DNA of 6,833 nt from JBEKHI01 sp050012355 (GTDB taxonomy: Bacteria > Actinomycetota > Actinomycetes > Streptosporangiales > Streptosporangiaceae), in the NCBI GenBank assembly GCA_050012355.1, contig JBEKHI010000428.1:1-6833 (forward strand), in the 5' to 3' direction. The notes beneath the pieces are model-generated. The model saw only the letters and a program-made list of their open reading frames with translations. It did not search any database and had not been told where the DNA came from. The translations under genes and the position numbers were made by a program. Of this stretch, positions 6,465 to 6,833 are shown piece after piece; position 1 is the first letter of the stretch, and every line of letters starts with the position of its first letter.

Positions 6465-6474
6465 ACGTCGACGG
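6457..6474. repeat. Inverted repeat fused to the tandem repeat
   Basis: CCGTCGA (6457-6463) and TCGACGG (6468-6474) are perfect 7-bp inverted arms around AACG. The left arm is the end of the second tandem copy, so direct and inverted copies of one core (CCGTCGA) sit side by side. This is compatible with an operator cluster. No function is demonstrated. Confidence 0.75.
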
Positions 6475-6581
6475 TGCACACCGACCGTCCGCGCGGCCCG
6501 GGCGATGTCCGCCATGCGTCCGTGGACACCGCGACACAACGGCCCGCAGCGCGACAAGGTGACACATGCCGGGACAGAGAA

Positions 6582-6625
6582 AAACGCCCCGCTAGCACGA
6601 GAATTCGCAGCTAGCGGGGGCGTTT
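6582..6625 (-). terminator. Intrinsic terminator downstream of the tRNA-Tyr remnant
   Basis: Arms 6582-6596 (AAACGCCCCGCTAGC) and 6610-6625 (GCTAGCGGGGGCGTTT) form a 15-bp stem with one bulged base. The loop can add three pairs (CGA 6598-6600 with TCG 6605-6607). Read on the minus strand the stem runs straight into a five-T run followed by CTCT (down to about 6577), a classical rho-independent form. It begins 10 nt after the tRNA 3' end, the usual place for a tRNA gene terminator. The plus strand has only three Ts, so the orientation is minus. Confidence 0.85.
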
Positions 6626-6634
6626 CGCAGCGTG

Positions 6635-6684
6635 TGGCAGGTGATGGGTTCGAACCATCGGAGGCTGAGCCGACGGTTTTACAG
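6635..6684 (-). pseudogene. 3' half of a tRNA-Tyr (GTA) gene; likely attachment-site scar
   Basis: On the minus strand this reads as the tRNA from the anticodon loop to the discriminator base: loop CTGTAAA (6684-6678, anticodon GTA at 6682-6680), 3' anticodon strand ACCGT, a tyrosine-type long variable arm with GGCT-CA-GCC, T stem GATGG/CCATC with loop TTCGAAC (6659-6643), acceptor 3' strand ACCTGCC (6642-6636) and discriminator A (6635). CCA is not encoded, as in many actinomycete tRNA genes. The 5' half is absent: upstream bases TAGGG cannot pair with ACCGT beyond two G-C pairs, and no GGCAGGT acceptor strand lies in the right place. Loss exactly at the anticodon loop matches the crossover point of tyrosine-recombinase integration into tRNA genes; SLP1 of Streptomyces coelicolor uses tRNA-Tyr. 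The att interpretation is inference. Confidence 0.75.
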
Positions 6685-6833
6685 CCCTATCCTCCTAGCC
6701 GAGGCTTATGCCGATGGCCAGCGCGGACGCCATCCGAGGCGGCGGGACGGGCCGCTTCCGTCCGCTATGTATCCGTGCGCTGGGAGTCCGGGGCGCCCCG
6801 GGGCACGGACATCCACGGACGCCGTCCGTTGGG
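6685..6833. other. Gene-free edge region beyond the tRNA break, possible end of an integrative element
   Basis: No credible gene is visible in these 149 bases. They are rich in palindromes: GATGGC/GCCATC arms (6713-6718 and 6729-6734), GGGGCGCCCC (6790-6799), CCCCGGGG (6796-6803) and ACGGAC-GCC-GTCCGT (6815-6829). If the tRNA break is an attachment scar, this would be element-side DNA, where integrase and excisionase arm sites are expected. The window ends before any integrase gene could be seen. Confidence 0.45.
6724..6828. repeat. Pair of near-identical 13-mers CGGACGCC(A/G)TCCG
   Basis: CGGACGCCATCCG (6724-6736) and CGGACGCCGTCCG (6816-6828) differ at one base and are 92 bp apart in the same orientation. 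Each is itself an inverted repeat (CGGA...TCCG). The span given covers both copies and the spacer. A repeated dyad beside a likely attachment junction suggests protein-binding sites. GTCCG words are common in this region, so chance is not excluded. Confidence 0.6.

Larger units (their letters stand above)
6271..6581. other. Gene-free stretch upstream of the LuxR-type gene
   Basis: No credible gene is seen on either strand; open frames here lack SD sites and family features. It holds the likely but unrecognised promoter of the LuxR-type gene, a short run of AACC(C)GC units (6351-6374) and the tandem and inverted repeat at 6437-6474. I could not pick a convincing -10/-35 pair for the regulator. 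Confidence 0.6.

Noticed and set aside
6286..6614. Short frames of 74-93 codons on both strands around 6286-6614
   Set aside because: They have no SD, cross the repeat and terminator, and read as Arg/Cys/Gly-rich translations of GC-biased non-coding DNA.
6635..6719. A complete tRNA-Tyr of about 85 nt on the minus strand
   Set aside because: The length would fit, and GGC at 6719-6717 matches the first acceptor bases, but the remaining acceptor bases do not pair with ACCTGCC and the 5' anticodon strand TAGGG gives only two pairs with ACCGT. No convincing D-arm is seen. Only the 3' half is supported.

Overview
The window is high-GC DNA from an actinomycete-type bacterium. Support for this comes from the strong third-position G/C bias in every credible frame, purine-rich Shine-Dalgarno (SD) sites (GGAGG-type), a LuxR regulator with an NB-ARC-like ATPase domain, a DrrAB-like exporter, and a tRNA 3' end without an encoded CCA. 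I cannot name the genus. All complete genes lie on the minus strand. Only the 3' end of one gene, at the left edge, is on the plus strand.

Layout from left to right: (1) 1-126 is the C-terminal tail of a plus-strand protein, probably a secreted phosphoesterase (phospholipase C / acid phosphatase family). (2) It converges on a secreted glycoside hydrolase family 76 endo-alpha-1,6-mannanase (271-1389, minus); a hairpin at 217-243 lies between the two stops. The mannanase has its own sigma70-like promoter, with a perfect 12-bp LacI-family-type palindrome placed where the transcript should begin. (3) 1567-3696 (minus) is a tight three-gene unit: ABC exporter ATPase, ABC-2 permease (ATGA overlap) and a 115-aa soluble protein of unknown function whose SD overlaps the permease stop. 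A hairpin follows its last stop. (4) 3811-6270 (minus) is a large LuxR-family regulator (NB-ARC-like ATPase, repeat middle, C-terminal helix-turn-helix) directly upstream of the exporter. The 114-nt gap between them carries a perfect 8-bp GC hairpin next to the exporter SD. (5) 6271-6581 has no gene but holds a tandem 14-bp repeat fused to an inverted repeat. (6) 6582-6684 holds the 3' half of a tRNA-Tyr gene, running from the anticodon loop to the discriminator base, followed by an intact intrinsic terminator. (7) 6685-6833 has no visible gene but contains two near-identical 13-mers and several palindromes.

Interpretation: the regulator and three-gene exporter unit probably form one functional module (sensor/regulator, efflux pump, coupled accessory protein). 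The mannanase is a separate, sugar-regulated secreted enzyme. The half-tRNA plus native terminator looks like the scar left when an integrative element inserts in a tRNA-Tyr gene, with crossover in the anticodon loop. If so, 6684/6685 is an element/chromosome junction, the chromosome lies to the left and element DNA to the right. The best candidates for something undescribed are the 115-aa coupled protein and the junction with its flanking repeats.
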